DNA of 64,000 nt. It comes from Neoroseomonas terrae. Lineage in GTDB: Bacteria; Pseudomonadota; Alphaproteobacteria; Acetobacterales; Acetobacteraceae. The stretch spans positions 1-64,000 of the forward strand of contig NZ_JAAEDI010000011.1 in assembly GCF_018129025.1 (NCBI RefSeq), written 5' to 3'. The notes beneath the pieces are model-generated. The model was not told the DNA's origin. It did not search any database and saw nothing but the letters and a program-made list of their open reading frames with translations. A program made the translations under genes and the position numbers. Positions 26,866 through 35,309 of the stretch are shown in pieces; position 1 is the stretch's first letter, and every line of letters begins with the position of its first letter.

Positions 26866-27545
26866 TGCGCATCCGCGAATTGGCGAGCCCCAACCACGAA
26901 CCGCGGCCGGCCGGCACCCCCATCGACATGCTGGTGCTGCATTACACCGGCATGCGCAGCGGCGCCGAGGCGATTGCGCGCCTGTGCGAGCCGGCGGCCA
27001 AGGTATCCTCTCACTATGTCGTGGAGGAGGACGGCGCGGTGTTTCGGCTCGTGGCGGAAGATCGGCGCGCAGCCCATGCCGGCATCTCCCACTGGCGCGG
27101 GCATGAGGCGCTGAACGGCCGCTCGATCGGCATCGAGATCGTCAATCCCGGCCATGAATGGGGCTATCGCGACTTCCCTGCCCTGCAGATGGCCGCGGTC
27201 TGCGACCTGTGCCTCGACATCCTGGCCCGCCACCCGATCCCGCCCCGCAACGTGGTCGCGCACAGCGACATCGCGCCGGACCGCAAGGAGGACCCCGGCG
27301 AGCTGTTCGACTGGCAGGGCCTTGCCGCGAACAGGGTCGGGCTGTGGCCCGGCCCCGATCCGGCGCCCCCGCCGGAAGCCGAAGTGATGGGGCTCCTCGG
27401 CGTCATCGGCTACCACACCGACCTGCCGCTGCCGGTGCTCGTCACCGCCTTCCAGCGCCATTGGTTGCCGGGCCGCGCGGACGGCATCGCCGATGCCGCG
27501 ACGCGCGCGAGAATCGCAGCAGTGGCCGAGGCCTGCACCAGGTAG
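26865..27545 (+). CDS. N-acetylmuramoyl-L-alanine amidase (AmpD-like) with peptidoglycan-binding domain
   Basis: 226 residues. The amidase_2 domain (about 8-160) has IDMLVLHYTGM with the zinc histidine, SSHYVVEEDGAVFRLVAED, AWH-equivalent AAHAGISHWRG, NGRSIGIEIVNPGHEWG and AHSDIAPDRKEDPGELFDW, carrying the second histidine and the acidic ligand. A small C-terminal domain (about 170-220, LGVIGYHTDLPLPVLVTAFQ) is a peptidoglycan-binding type 1 module. No signal peptide is visible, so it is probably cytoplasmic like AmpD and recycles anhydro-muropeptides. It is convergent with the second AsmA gene (16 bp gap). Confidence 0.92.
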   Translation: MRIRELASPNHEPRPAGTPIDMLVLHYTGMRSGAEAIARLCEPAAKVSSHYVVEEDGAVFRLVAEDRRAAHAGISHWRGHEALNGRSIGIEIVNPGHEWGYRDFPALQMAAVCDLCLDILARHPIPPRNVVAHSDIAPDRKEDPGELFDWQGLAANRVGLWPGPDPAPPPEAEVMGLLGVIGYHTDLPLPVLVTAFQRHWLPGRADGIADAATRARIAAVAEACTR

Positions 27546-27561
27546 GACAGGCTGCCTCGGG

Positions 27562-29970
27562 TCAGCGCCGCCGACCGCCCAACAGCCCGCCGATACCCTG
27601 CATGACATCGCGCGCCGTGCCCTGGATCTCCCGCGGGACCAGCGGGATCGGCGTCGGCGCAGCCGCCGGCATCGGCCCGACGCGACCCAGGCGTGCGAGT
27701 GTCAGCGCACCACCGCAATCGCCCCCGGGCGGCGTGCTTCCGGTGGCGCCGCGCAGGAATTCCACCGTGCTGCTGCGCCACAGCCGATTGGCAACCGTAT
27801 CGCCGATGACGCGGGCCAGCGCGGCGGCGGGCTCCACGCCGATGCGGGGGTCGGCCAGCGTCCCGCCGATCGTCACCGGCGCGCGCACCGTCACTCCCAT
27901 GACGGTGACGTCCGGCAGCAGGCGGGCGGCGATGGCCTCGTCCCGCATATTGATGGCGAGGGTGCCGTCGATGCGGCCGAAATCCCCTTCCATCAGCAGG
28001 GCCTCACTGTGCGCGACGCCGTCAGCGGCCGACAGGCGCAGCGCCAGGCAGCGCAGCGCCACGCCGCCGGCGGGCGTGCCGCGCGGCATCAGCGCGCGGA
28101 GCAGGTCGGGGCCGATGCGCAGCGCCGTGCCGCCGGAAAAGCGGCCGCCGACCATGGCGATGCCGGCCTCACCCGAGAGAGTCGCGAGGACGGCGCGCGT
28201 GGTCGCGCCGCTCCCGCGCAGGTCGAACGCGACTTCCGCGCTGCCGTCGAAGCCGGCCGGCACGCCGAAGGCACGGCGCAGGGCGGCGAGGTCGAGCCCC
28301 CGCCCCCGGCTGTCGAGGCGCAGTTCGGCGCGCGGCGGCTGCACGGACCCATCCAGCACGGCCCGCCCGCCGACCGGCCCGCCCGGCGTCGTCACCTGTA
28401 CCGGGTCGATCACCAGCCGCCCGTTGGCGAGGGCGACGGTGCCGCTGGCGTCGCGCCAGGTCACGCCGCCGGCAGTGAGCTGGCGCGCGGAGAGGCGCAG
28501 CGCGGCATCGACCCCCTGAAGGGCGCCAATGGGCAGGTCGAGATCGGGCAGGACGCGCGCCGCGTTCCGGCGGGGTGCGGGACCGCCGCCGCCGAGGGCA
28601 TCGAGGTCGATGCGCCGGGCCGCGAGCTGGCCACGGAAGGCGGTGCGCGGCGCAAGGACGATGGTCAGGTCGCCATCCATCTCCAGCGCATCGGCGGTGA
28701 CGCTCAGCGCGTTCAGGCGCAGTTCGCGCGTCGTCAGGCCGCCGAGGCGTGCATGCGCGGTCACGCCCGTGACGCGCGGCAGGGCGATGCCCAGCACGGG
28801 CCCGACCAGCGCGGCATCCGGCGTCGTCAGCCGCGCGTCGAACACCGCGGGGCCGAGGTCGAGATCGCGAGGGATCGGCCCCGACAGGACGAGGCGCGCC
28901 GCCCCGGCCGTGAGCACCGCCTCGATCGGCAGCGTCTCCTCCGTCGCGATCCGGCGCAGCGAAGGCAGGGTCGCGGTCAGCCCCAGATCAGCGCGTCCGC
29001 GGCGGCCCCGGGCCGTCACCGCCACCGGTGCGTCGAAGGAGGCAGCGGTGAGCTCCAGGCGCGACAATGCCAGGCCGGCGACATGGGCGCCGAGATCCGT
29101 CGCGCCGACACTCAAGGTGAGGCTGGAGACGGTGGGCACCGGCTCGCCGGGGCTGACCCGCGCGGCAAGGCGGACAGCGCCGACCTGCGGCACGGTCCGG
29201 CCTGCCAATCGCGCGAGGCGCTGAACGGCAGCCGCGTCGGCCTCGGCTTCGACAGCGAGCGACCAGGCCGGCGCGCCGACACCTCGGGGCCAGCTCCCGC
29301 TCAGGCTGATGCGCAGGCCCGTGCCGTTCAGCGTGGCCGCGATGGGTGCGGCGCCCGCCGTCTCCACACCGAGCGTGGCAGAGACGGCCAGCGCCTCGCC
29401 ATCGACGGTGATGCGACCATCCAGCACCAGCGGATCGCCGGGCTCGTCGCGCGAGAGATCGAGCGAGGCGATGCCGATCTCGCCCACCGGCTGCCCGGGC
29501 AGCAGGATGCGGGAGGATTCGATCCCGATCGCCGCGATGCTGATACCGCCGCCACCCGAGTCCGCGCCGCCACCTTCGCCGAATTCCCAATTGGCGCGGC
29601 CTTCGGCATTGCGTTCGAGGACGATCTCCGCATCGGCGATCGAGACGGTGTCGATCTCCACCCGGCCGGAGAACAGCGGCAGCAGGGCGAGGGTAACGTC
29701 GAGCTGTCCGATGCGGGCGAAGTCGGGCCGTGATCCGCCGGGAATGTTGGCGATGGTCGCATCGGCCATGCCGATGCGCGGCCGCAAGCCAAGGCGGATG
29801 GAGAAGGCGCCCTGCGTCACCTCCCGCCCGATGGCGCGTTCCAGCGCCGCGTCGATCCGCTGCGCCAACGCGCCGCGCGTCAGCGCCACATGCAGCGCCA
29901 TCGTCGCGACGCCACCTAGCACGATGACGCCCACCAGCAGCAAGGCGACGACGCGCAGGACCCGCTTCAT
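27562..29970 (-). CDS. AsmA-family envelope protein (second), last gene of the RND-Mrp operon
   Basis: 802 residues. The membrane anchor (about 3-27, RVLRVVALLLVGVIVLGGVA) is followed by an AsmA N-terminal domain: LERAIGREVTQGAFSIRLGL, RPRIGMADATIANIPGG, then FSGRVEIDTVSIADAEIVLE. Long beta-rich repeats and an AsmA_2-like C-terminus (LSGEAGIAMVGGRFSGGTAL, RLLPDVTVMGV) follow. The ATG overlaps the stop of the second antiporter subunit by 4 bp (29967-29970). It is thus translationally coupled to the Mrp operon. How an AsmA protein would serve that operon is unknown; a role in envelope assembly or lipid transport is the family inference. Confidence 0.88.
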   Translation of the reverse strand: MKRVLRVVALLLVGVIVLGGVATMALHVALTRGALAQRIDAALERAIGREVTQGAFSIRLGLRPRIGMADATIANIPGGSRPDFARIGQLDVTLALLPLFSGRVEIDTVSIADAEIVLERNAEGRANWEFGEGGGADSGGGGISIAAIGIESSRILLPGQPVGEIGIASLDLSRDEPGDPLVLDGRITVDGEALAVSATLGVETAGAAPIAATLNGTGLRISLSGSWPRGVGAPAWSLAVEAEADAAAVQRLARLAGRTVPQVGAVRLAARVSPGEPVPTVSSLTLSVGATDLGAHVAGLALSRLELTAASFDAPVAVTARGRRGRADLGLTATLPSLRRIATEETLPIEAVLTAGAARLVLSGPIPRDLDLGPAVFDARLTTPDAALVGPVLGIALPRVTGVTAHARLGGLTTRELRLNALSVTADALEMDGDLTIVLAPRTAFRGQLAARRIDLDALGGGGPAPRRNAARVLPDLDLPIGALQGVDAALRLSARQLTAGGVTWRDASGTVALANGRLVIDPVQVTTPGGPVGGRAVLDGSVQPPRAELRLDSRGRGLDLAALRRAFGVPAGFDGSAEVAFDLRGSGATTRAVLATLSGEAGIAMVGGRFSGGTALRIGPDLLRALMPRGTPAGGVALRCLALRLSAADGVAHSEALLMEGDFGRIDGTLAINMRDEAIAARLLPDVTVMGVTVRAPVTIGGTLADPRIGVEPAAALARVIGDTVANRLWRSSTVEFLRGATGSTPPGGDCGGALTLARLGRVGPMPAAAPTPIPLVPREIQGTARDVMQGIGGLLGGRRR

Positions 29971-31583
29971 CGCCCCATCATGACAAAGCCGAGCGCAGCG
30001 GTCAGCACCAGCATGGCGAGGCCGGCCACCGGCCATCGCCGCAGCAGAGCCTCGCCGCGCGCGAGCGCATTCCCCAGCGGGGACGCCACGCGCAGCAGAC
30101 GCCGCGCGAGGTGGATGATGTCGCCTTCCGGCACCGGCGGCAGGCGGTGCTCCCAGCGGGCCAGCGCCAGCACGGCCAGCGCGCCGGCCAGCACGGGGGT
30201 TACGGCCTTGGCGAGCGCGTCGAGGGTGAGTACGGAAGCCCAGTCGCCGCCGGCCGCCGGCGCGAAAAGCGCCCATGGCACGAGGACCGACGCAGCAGCC
30301 AGCGCCAGCCAGGGCAGCAGCATCCCAGGGGGTGGGCGGGCCGTGGCATCCGCGGCGAGGCCGGCGGCGAGGCGTCGCGTGAAATGCAGCATCAGCAGCG
30401 TCGAGCCCGCGGCGGAGAGCGCGGAAAGCGTAGCGGCCAGCCCGTTGCCAAGCTCAGCCTTCACCGCCTCCTTCGCCAGCCAGCCGCCGGCGGGCGGCAG
30501 CCCACCGAAGCCGAGGGCAAGCAGCACGGCAGGCGCGATGACCAGCCAGCGCACCCGGCCGCCAGTCGCTGCCGCGACGCCCACAGCGAGGAACAGCGCG
30601 CCCTTCGCCAGCACATGGTGCAGCGCGTAGAAGGCGGCCGATTGCGGCGTGGTGCCGATGCCCGCCGCCAGCCCCATCCCGATCGCCGCCGCCACGACGC
30701 CCATCTGGCTGACCGAAGAATAGGCCAGCACCGTCTTGGGGTTCTGCTGCGTGATGCCGGCCAGCACGCCCCAGAAGGCGGTGACGAAGCCGATGACGGC
30801 CAGCACCTCGCCCCAGGCGGCCGGCGTGACGTCCAGCGGCAGGAAGCGGATCAGGCCGATGACGCCGGCCTTGATGATCGCACCGCTCAGCACCGCCGAG
30901 GCCGGCATGGGCGCCGCCGGATGCGCCAGCGGCAGCCAGACATGCAGCGGCACCAAGCCGGCCTTGAGCCCGAAGCCGATGACGACGAAGGCGATGGCGA
31001 GATCGCGCAGCGGTGCCTCCGCTGCCGCCGACAGCACATCCGCGATGGCGAGGCTGCCATCCGGGGTGAAGGCGGCGAGCAGCGCGAAGCCCGCGAGCAG
31101 TGCCGCCTCCCCGGCCACCGTCATCAGGATGTAGGTCGCCCCGGCCGCCCAAGCGCGCTGCGTCCGGTCGTGGATGACGAGGCCCCAGGCCGGCAGGCTC
31201 GCCAACGCGAAGACGAAGTAGAAGCTGACGAGATCCCCCGCGACGAAGACGCCGAGGCTGCCTGCCATGGTCGGCAGCCACCAGGCGGCGAAGCGCCAGT
31301 GCGCCTCCCGTTCTATGTAGGCGCGGACATAGACGGAGGCCGCGCACCACAGCAGCGCCGCGCCGCCGAGCAGCATCGCGGAGGGCTGGTCGAGCGCCAG
31401 CGTCAGCCGCACGCGCGCATAGACCATGAAGGGCTCGCCCGTCCCGAAGGCCGCGCAGGCGAGACCCGGCAGCGGCGCGAGCCACAGCAGCGCCAGCGCC
31501 CGCCCGCGCAACGCCGGCACCACCAGCGCGGCCAGAAGCAGCAGGGGGGCGAGCGGCGTGGCCGCCAGCAGCAGCGCGTTCAC
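29967..31583 (-). CDS. Second MrpD/NuoM-like antiporter subunit with altered TM5 glutamate
   Basis: 538 residues, GTG start overlapping the upstream mrpD stop (GTGA). Proton_antipo_M features are clear: FGLKAGLVPLHVWLPLAHPA carries the TM7 Lys, and AVLSGAIIKAGVIGLIRFLP, TVLAYSSVSQMGVVAAAIGM and YALHHVLAKGALFLAVGVAA follow. Aligned to the neighbouring MrpD (LYVALELLTF), the equivalent segment reads FYFVFALASL, so the conserved TM5 Glu of this superfamily is Ala. About 14 membrane segments are expected. It may replace the missing N-terminal part of MrpA, or act as a modified proton channel. Confidence 0.88.
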   Translation of the reverse strand: MNALLLAATPLAPLLLLAALVVPALRGRALALLWLAPLPGLACAAFGTGEPFMVYARVRLTLALDQPSAMLLGGAALLWCAASVYVRAYIEREAHWRFAAWWLPTMAGSLGVFVAGDLVSFYFVFALASLPAWGLVIHDRTQRAWAAGATYILMTVAGEAALLAGFALLAAFTPDGSLAIADVLSAAAEAPLRDLAIAFVVIGFGLKAGLVPLHVWLPLAHPAAPMPASAVLSGAIIKAGVIGLIRFLPLDVTPAAWGEVLAVIGFVTAFWGVLAGITQQNPKTVLAYSSVSQMGVVAAAIGMGLAAGIGTTPQSAAFYALHHVLAKGALFLAVGVAAATGGRVRWLVIAPAVLLALGFGGLPPAGGWLAKEAVKAELGNGLAATLSALSAAGSTLLMLHFTRRLAAGLAADATARPPPGMLLPWLALAAASVLVPWALFAPAAGGDWASVLTLDALAKAVTPVLAGALAVLALARWEHRLPPVPEGDIIHLARRLLRVASPLGNALARGEALLRRWPVAGLAMLVLTAALGFVMMGR

Positions 31584-33073
31584 GGCAGAACCCCCAGCCG
31601 CCCGACCTGCACCAGCCCGAAGGCGGCGAGCGGCAGGAAGCCCAGCACCACCGAGATCACCGCGAGCCCGAGCGCGACGCCGTCGCGCTGCCAGGCGATC
31701 GGCGCTGGGTCGGGCGCGCCCTCCCCGGCCCGCAGGCCCGAGGCCAGCACGCGGTATACGTAGCCGCCCGTCAGCAGCCCGCCACCGAGCACGACCAGCG
31801 CCCACCACCATTGCCCGGCGCCGATGGCCGCGGACAGCAGCAGCCACTTCGCGGCGAAACCGCCCGAAGGCGGCACGCCCATCAGCGACAGCCCGGCGAG
31901 CCCGAAGGTCAGCAGCGTGACCGGCATGGCACGGCCGGCACCGCCGAGTTCGACGATGCGGTCATGACCGAACCGTGCCGCCATGATGCCGGCGGCGAGG
32001 AACATCGCCGCCTTGGCGAACGCATGCGAGACCGCCTGCACCGCACCGCCGCTCCAGGCCATGGCCGCAACCTGGCTGTCCGCCGCGACCGAGGCGAGCA
32101 GTGGGAACATCAGGAACAGGTAGCCGATCTGCGCGACGGTCGAGTACGCGACGAGCAGCTTCAGCCGCGCCTCGCGCAGCGCCGCGACAGAGCCGAGCAG
32201 GATCGCCGCGGCGCCCAGCCCGGCCAGGATCTGCGCCGCGCCCGGCATCGGCTGCCCGGCCATCACGCCGAACCAGAGCCGCAGCAGCAGCACGAAGGAT
32301 CCCTTGATCACCAGGGCCGAAAGCACCGCGCTAGCCGCCGCAGGTGCCCCCGCATGGGCGGGCGGCAGCCACAGATGCAGCGGCAGCAGAGCCGTCTTCG
32401 CCAGCAGCCCCACCGTCATCAGCACGATGGCGAGGATCACCGCCGGCTGGTCCGGCGCCATCCGCGCCAGCAGCGTGATGTCCAGCGTGCCGCACGCGCC
32501 GTAGATCAGCGCAACACCGAGCAGGTAGAGCACCGAGCCGAGCAGCGCGAACATCAGGTAGCGCAGCGCGGCTTCCATCGTCGTACGGCTGCCGTCGAGG
32601 CAGACCAGCGGCATGGCGGCGAAGGTCAGCAGCTCGAGGGCGACATAGAGCGTGAACAGGTCGTTCGCGACGACGGCAAGGTTGATGGCCGACCAGACCG
32701 CGAGCAGCAGCGGCCAGAACGCGAAGGCCTCGCGGCGTTCCGGTTGGCCGGCCTTCGTGCCGAAATCCGCGCGGGCGAAGATCGCGACAGCGCCGATGAC
32801 GACGGCCGCTGTCAGAAGCATCGCCGCTGCGAGGCCGTCGGCACGGAAGGCGAGGCCGAGCGGCGGTGACCAATGACCGAGGAGATGGACGACCGGCGCG
32901 CCGCCGACCTGCACCGCGACCGCAGTGCCGATGGCGAGCGCCAGGCCGGCCGGCAGCATGGCGAGGGTCAGCCGCTCCGCCCGGCGCGCGCCGAGCGGCA
33001 GCGCGACGACCATCGCCAGCACCGGCAGCATCACCGCCAGCATCGGCAGCGCACCCCATCCGGTCGCCTGCAT
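31580..33073 (-). CDS. mrpD: Mrp antiporter subunit D (MrpD/MnhD)
   Basis: 497 residues from ATG 33073; the GTG codon just before it is an alternative. Hallmarks of the NuoN/MrpD family are intact: TM5 DLFTLYVALELLTFAAMPLV with Glu, LLAKTALLPLHLWLPPAHAG with the TM7 Lys, ASAVLSALVIKGSFVLLLRL, LLVAYSTVAQIGYLFLMFPL and SHAFAKAAMFLAAGIMAARF. It should form one proton pathway of the multisubunit cation/proton antiporter. It starts on the mrpC stop (1-bp overlap) and its own stop overlaps the next gene. Confidence 0.92.
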   Translation of the reverse strand: MQATGWGALPMLAVMLPVLAMVVALPLGARRAERLTLAMLPAGLALAIGTAVAVQVGGAPVVHLLGHWSPPLGLAFRADGLAAAMLLTAAVVIGAVAIFARADFGTKAGQPERREAFAFWPLLLAVWSAINLAVVANDLFTLYVALELLTFAAMPLVCLDGSRTTMEAALRYLMFALLGSVLYLLGVALIYGACGTLDITLLARMAPDQPAVILAIVLMTVGLLAKTALLPLHLWLPPAHAGAPAAASAVLSALVIKGSFVLLLRLWFGVMAGQPMPGAAQILAGLGAAAILLGSVAALREARLKLLVAYSTVAQIGYLFLMFPLLASVAADSQVAAMAWSGGAVQAVSHAFAKAAMFLAAGIMAARFGHDRIVELGGAGRAMPVTLLTFGLAGLSLMGVPPSGGFAAKWLLLSAAIGAGQWWWALVVLGGGLLTGGYVYRVLASGLRAGEGAPDPAPIAWQRDGVALGLAVISVVLGFLPLAAFGLVQVGRLGVLP

Positions 33074-33354
33074 CACTCCCCGTCCCGGCCGAGGCGCAGC
33101 AGCAGCGCGACCGCGAGCGTGGTCGCGGCGAAGGCGACGACGATGCCGGTCAGGACCAGCGCCTGCGGCACGGGGTCTCCCGCGAGCCCTGCCCCCGCGC
33201 CACGCCGCGCGACGACGCCGAAGACAAGGAAGATGCCGCCGCCCAGCACGTTGAACGACAGCAGCCGCAAGACCCCGCTGACGCGCACCAGCATGCCGAA
33301 CAGGCCGATGCCGACCAGCGCCGCGCCGAGCAGGCCGAAGATCGTCGCGCTCAT
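33073..33354 (-). CDS. mrpC: Mrp antiporter subunit C (MrpC/MnhC, NuoK-like)
   Basis: 93 residues, three hydrophobic segments, the NuoK-like fold. LFGMLVRVSGVLRLLSFNVL followed by GGGIFLVFGVV, then PVPQALVLTGIVVAFAATTL match MrpC/MnhC, where the D-P-x-P-Q-A-L-V-L-T-x-I-V-I motif is diagnostic. ATG 33354 overlaps the stop of the upstream subunit (ATGA). Somewhat shorter than typical MrpC (about 110 residues) but complete in domain. Confidence 0.92.
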   Translation of the reverse strand: MSATIFGLLGAALVGIGLFGMLVRVSGVLRLLSFNVLGGGIFLVFGVVARRGAGAGLAGDPVPQALVLTGIVVAFAATTLAVALLLRLGRDGE

Positions 33355-34286
33355 CGCGGCGCGTCCGGTTCGGGCGGACCCATCACCAGCAGCGCGAGCG
33401 CGACGGCGATGGAGGCCGTCAGCACCACCTCGATCGACTTGATCAGCGGCTTCGCCCAGCCGGGGGGGTAGGCGAGGAAAGCGCCTTCGACGGCGGCACC
33501 GGCAAGCCCGACGACGATGAACAGCACCGGCCCGGCGACGACCGCCATCCGCAACCACGGCGCGGCGATACGCGGCGGCGTCGCGAGGCCGGCGAGCCAG
33601 GGCAGCAGCCACATCGCGGCGAGGATCGCAGCCGCCTGGAACTTCCCGCCCGGCGCATCGGCACCCACCCAGAGGATATGCGCCGCAACGACGATGCCGA
33701 TCGGCGGCAGCATGCGCGCCAGCAGCGAGAGCGGGCCGCGCCCGACCACCGGCTGGCGCGCGCCCGGCGCACTGCCCCAGCCGCCATCAGGCGCCAGGGA
33801 CCAGACAGCGATGACGGCGAGCACCACCACCGCCGCTTCCAGCAGCGTGTCCAACCCGCGGAAGGACATCAGCACGCCCGTCACGGCGTTGCCGAGGCCG
33901 GTCGTCGGCAACGCCGCCGCGACCTGTGGCGCGAGTGTCGGTGCGGGTTCCGGCAGCCACAGGATTGCGGCGCCCAGGGCAGCGGCGACGCCCGCGCAGC
34001 CGATCCCGATCAGTGCCGTCAGCAGCAGGCCCGGCGGCAGGTTGGCGGGTGCGTCCGCGTGCGGTCCGAGGCGCCGGACCGCCCCGAGCAGCAGCACGCC
34101 GGACAGGCCGGCGCCGATCGCAGCCTCGGTCATCGCGACATCCGGCGCGGCGAGCCGCACCCAGGCGAGCGAGAGCAGTAGTCCGTAGGCGATGAACAGC
34201 GCGACGGCGGTGAAGGCGCGGCGCGCCAGCACGCTGCCGGTCGCGACGGCGGCAATGGCGGCGGCGAGCAGCAGGTCGGCGATCAT
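33351..34286 (-). CDS. Fused Mrp subunit: MrpA C-terminal (MbhD/MbhE-like) plus MrpB
   Basis: 311 residues. The N-terminal third (about 1-75) is MbhD/DUF4040-like: RAFTAVALFIAYGLLLSLAW, APDVAMTEAAIGAGLSGVLL, where the D-V-A-x-T-E-A motif is conserved. The middle (about 80-165) resembles MbhE. The last part (about 195-311) is an MnhB domain with ARMLPPIGIVVAAHILWVGA and DAPGGKFQAAAILAAMWLLP. In classical Mrp systems the first two parts are the C-terminus of the giant MrpA; here that N-terminal MrpA part is absent. Overlaps mrpC and mrpG by 4 bp each. Confidence 0.88.
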   Translation of the reverse strand: MIADLLLAAAIAAVATGSVLARRAFTAVALFIAYGLLLSLAWVRLAAPDVAMTEAAIGAGLSGVLLLGAVRRLGPHADAPANLPPGLLLTALIGIGCAGVAAALGAAILWLPEPAPTLAPQVAAALPTTGLGNAVTGVLMSFRGLDTLLEAAVVVLAVIAVWSLAPDGGWGSAPGARQPVVGRGPLSLLARMLPPIGIVVAAHILWVGADAPGGKFQAAAILAAMWLLPWLAGLATPPRIAAPWLRMAVVAGPVLFIVVGLAGAAVEGAFLAYPPGWAKPLIKSIEVVLTASIAVALALLVMGPPEPDAPR

Positions 34287-34576
34287 TCCGCGCCCTCCTG
34301 GCCGCGCGTCAGGCGCGCGATCATCGGGCCGACCGCGGCGCTCGACAGCATCACCAGCGCCCAGATGGCGAGCAGCCGCGCCGCCTCCCCCACGCCGCCC
34401 ACCTGCGGCAGCAGGCCGAGCACGATCAGGCCGAGGCCGAGATGGTCGGCCTTGGTCAATGCATGCAGGCGGGATGAGGTGTCGGGAAAGCGCAGCAGCC
34501 CCGCGGTGCCGGCCACGAAGAACACCAGCCCCGCGAGGACCGCGACGATGGTGAAGCCGTTGGCGAGCAGGCTCAC
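34283..34576 (-). CDS. mrpG: Mrp antiporter subunit G (MrpG/MnhG)
   Basis: 97 residues with three hydrophobic segments. The family core is FFVAGTAGLLRFPDTSSRLH followed by ALTKADHLGLGLIVLGLL; R-x-P-D-x-x-x-R-x-H-A-x-x-K is the MnhG signature. GTG start at 34576 overlaps the mrpF stop (GTGA), and its stop overlaps the next ATG. Confidence 0.94.
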   Translation of the reverse strand: MSLLANGFTIVAVLAGLVFFVAGTAGLLRFPDTSSRLHALTKADHLGLGLIVLGLLPQVGGVGEAARLLAIWALVMLSSAAVGPMIARLTRGQEGAE

Positions 34577-34845
34577 CGCGGCGGTTCCCGGTCGTGCGGC
34601 GGTGCGGCGCGGGCCAGCGCGACGGAGGCGAAGGCCGCCAGCAGCGCAAGGATCAAGGCAAGATCGACCAGCGCGGGCGCCGACATCGCGACACCCGCCA
34701 GCAGCAGGGCCGCGATGCCCCCCGTGCCGAGAAGCTGCGCGGCCATGACGCGATCCGGATCGCCCGGTCCGCGCAGTACCCGCAGCAGGCCCACTGCGGC
34801 CGTCGCGAAGACCAGAAGCGCGGCGATGGACAGGAACTCAGCCAT
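34573..34845 (-). CDS. mrpF: Mrp antiporter subunit F (MrpF/MnhF)
   Basis: 90 residues, three membrane segments. LRVLRGPGDPDRVMAAQLLG is the MnhF hallmark (R-x-x-x-G-P-x-x-x-D-R-V-x-A), and LVDLALILALLAAFASVALA ends the domain. Overlaps mrpE by 8 bp and mrpG by 4 bp, so all are co-translated. Confidence 0.94.
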   Translation of the reverse strand: MAEFLSIAALLVFATAAVGLLRVLRGPGDPDRVMAAQLLGTGGIAALLLAGVAMSAPALVDLALILALLAAFASVALARAAPPHDREPPR

Positions 34846-35308
34846 CGAGGCCGAAGGCGCGGGTGAAGCGGGTTTCCTCCAACGTCATCGCGGCGGCGAC
34901 ATCCGTGCTGCCGTCGAGGGCATGGATGGCGATGGCGCCACCGGGCATCTCGCCCGCCGGCAGGGTTCCCGGCAGCAGGCTGGCGTAGGCGAGGAATGCA
35001 TCCCGAGCCGGACCGGGTGGCAGGCGCGGTGTCCAGGCGATGGTCGCGGGCGCGGCCCGCCGGCGCGGATCGAGGGCGATGGAAGCGACCTCCACCCCCG
35101 CGCGCAGCGCCTGCCAGGGAAAGCGCAGCACCAGCATGGCCAGCGCCGCCGGGCGCGGCGTGATGCGGGCCGGCGGAATCAGCCGCAGGCTGGCCCAGGC
35201 GCCAATCGCCGATCCCGCGGCGCCGACCGGCAGGTCCGCCGGAGCGGCGCCGGCGATCGCCACCCACAGCAACAGCAGCAGCGCAAAGCGGAAGACCGCC
35301 ACCGCCAT
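34838..35308 (-). CDS. mrpE: Mrp antiporter subunit E (MrpE/MnhE)
   Basis: 156 residues. An N-terminal pair of hydrophobic helices (RFALLLLLWVAIAGAAPADL) precedes the conserved PWQALRAGVEVASIALDP and the soluble tail with LLPGTLPAGE, equivalent to the S-I-T-L-T-P-G-T segment of MrpE. ATG 35308 is one base after the stop of the RND pump gene. Subunit order E-F-G-(A/B)-C-D-D2 differs from the A-to-G order of Bacillus-type mrp operons. Confidence 0.9.
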   Translation of the reverse strand: MAVAVFRFALLLLLWVAIAGAAPADLPVGAAGSAIGAWASLRLIPPARITPRPAALAMLVLRFPWQALRAGVEVASIALDPRRRAAPATIAWTPRLPPGPARDAFLAYASLLPGTLPAGEMPGGAIAIHALDGSTDVAAAMTLEETRFTRAFGLDG

Positions 35309-35309
35309 G

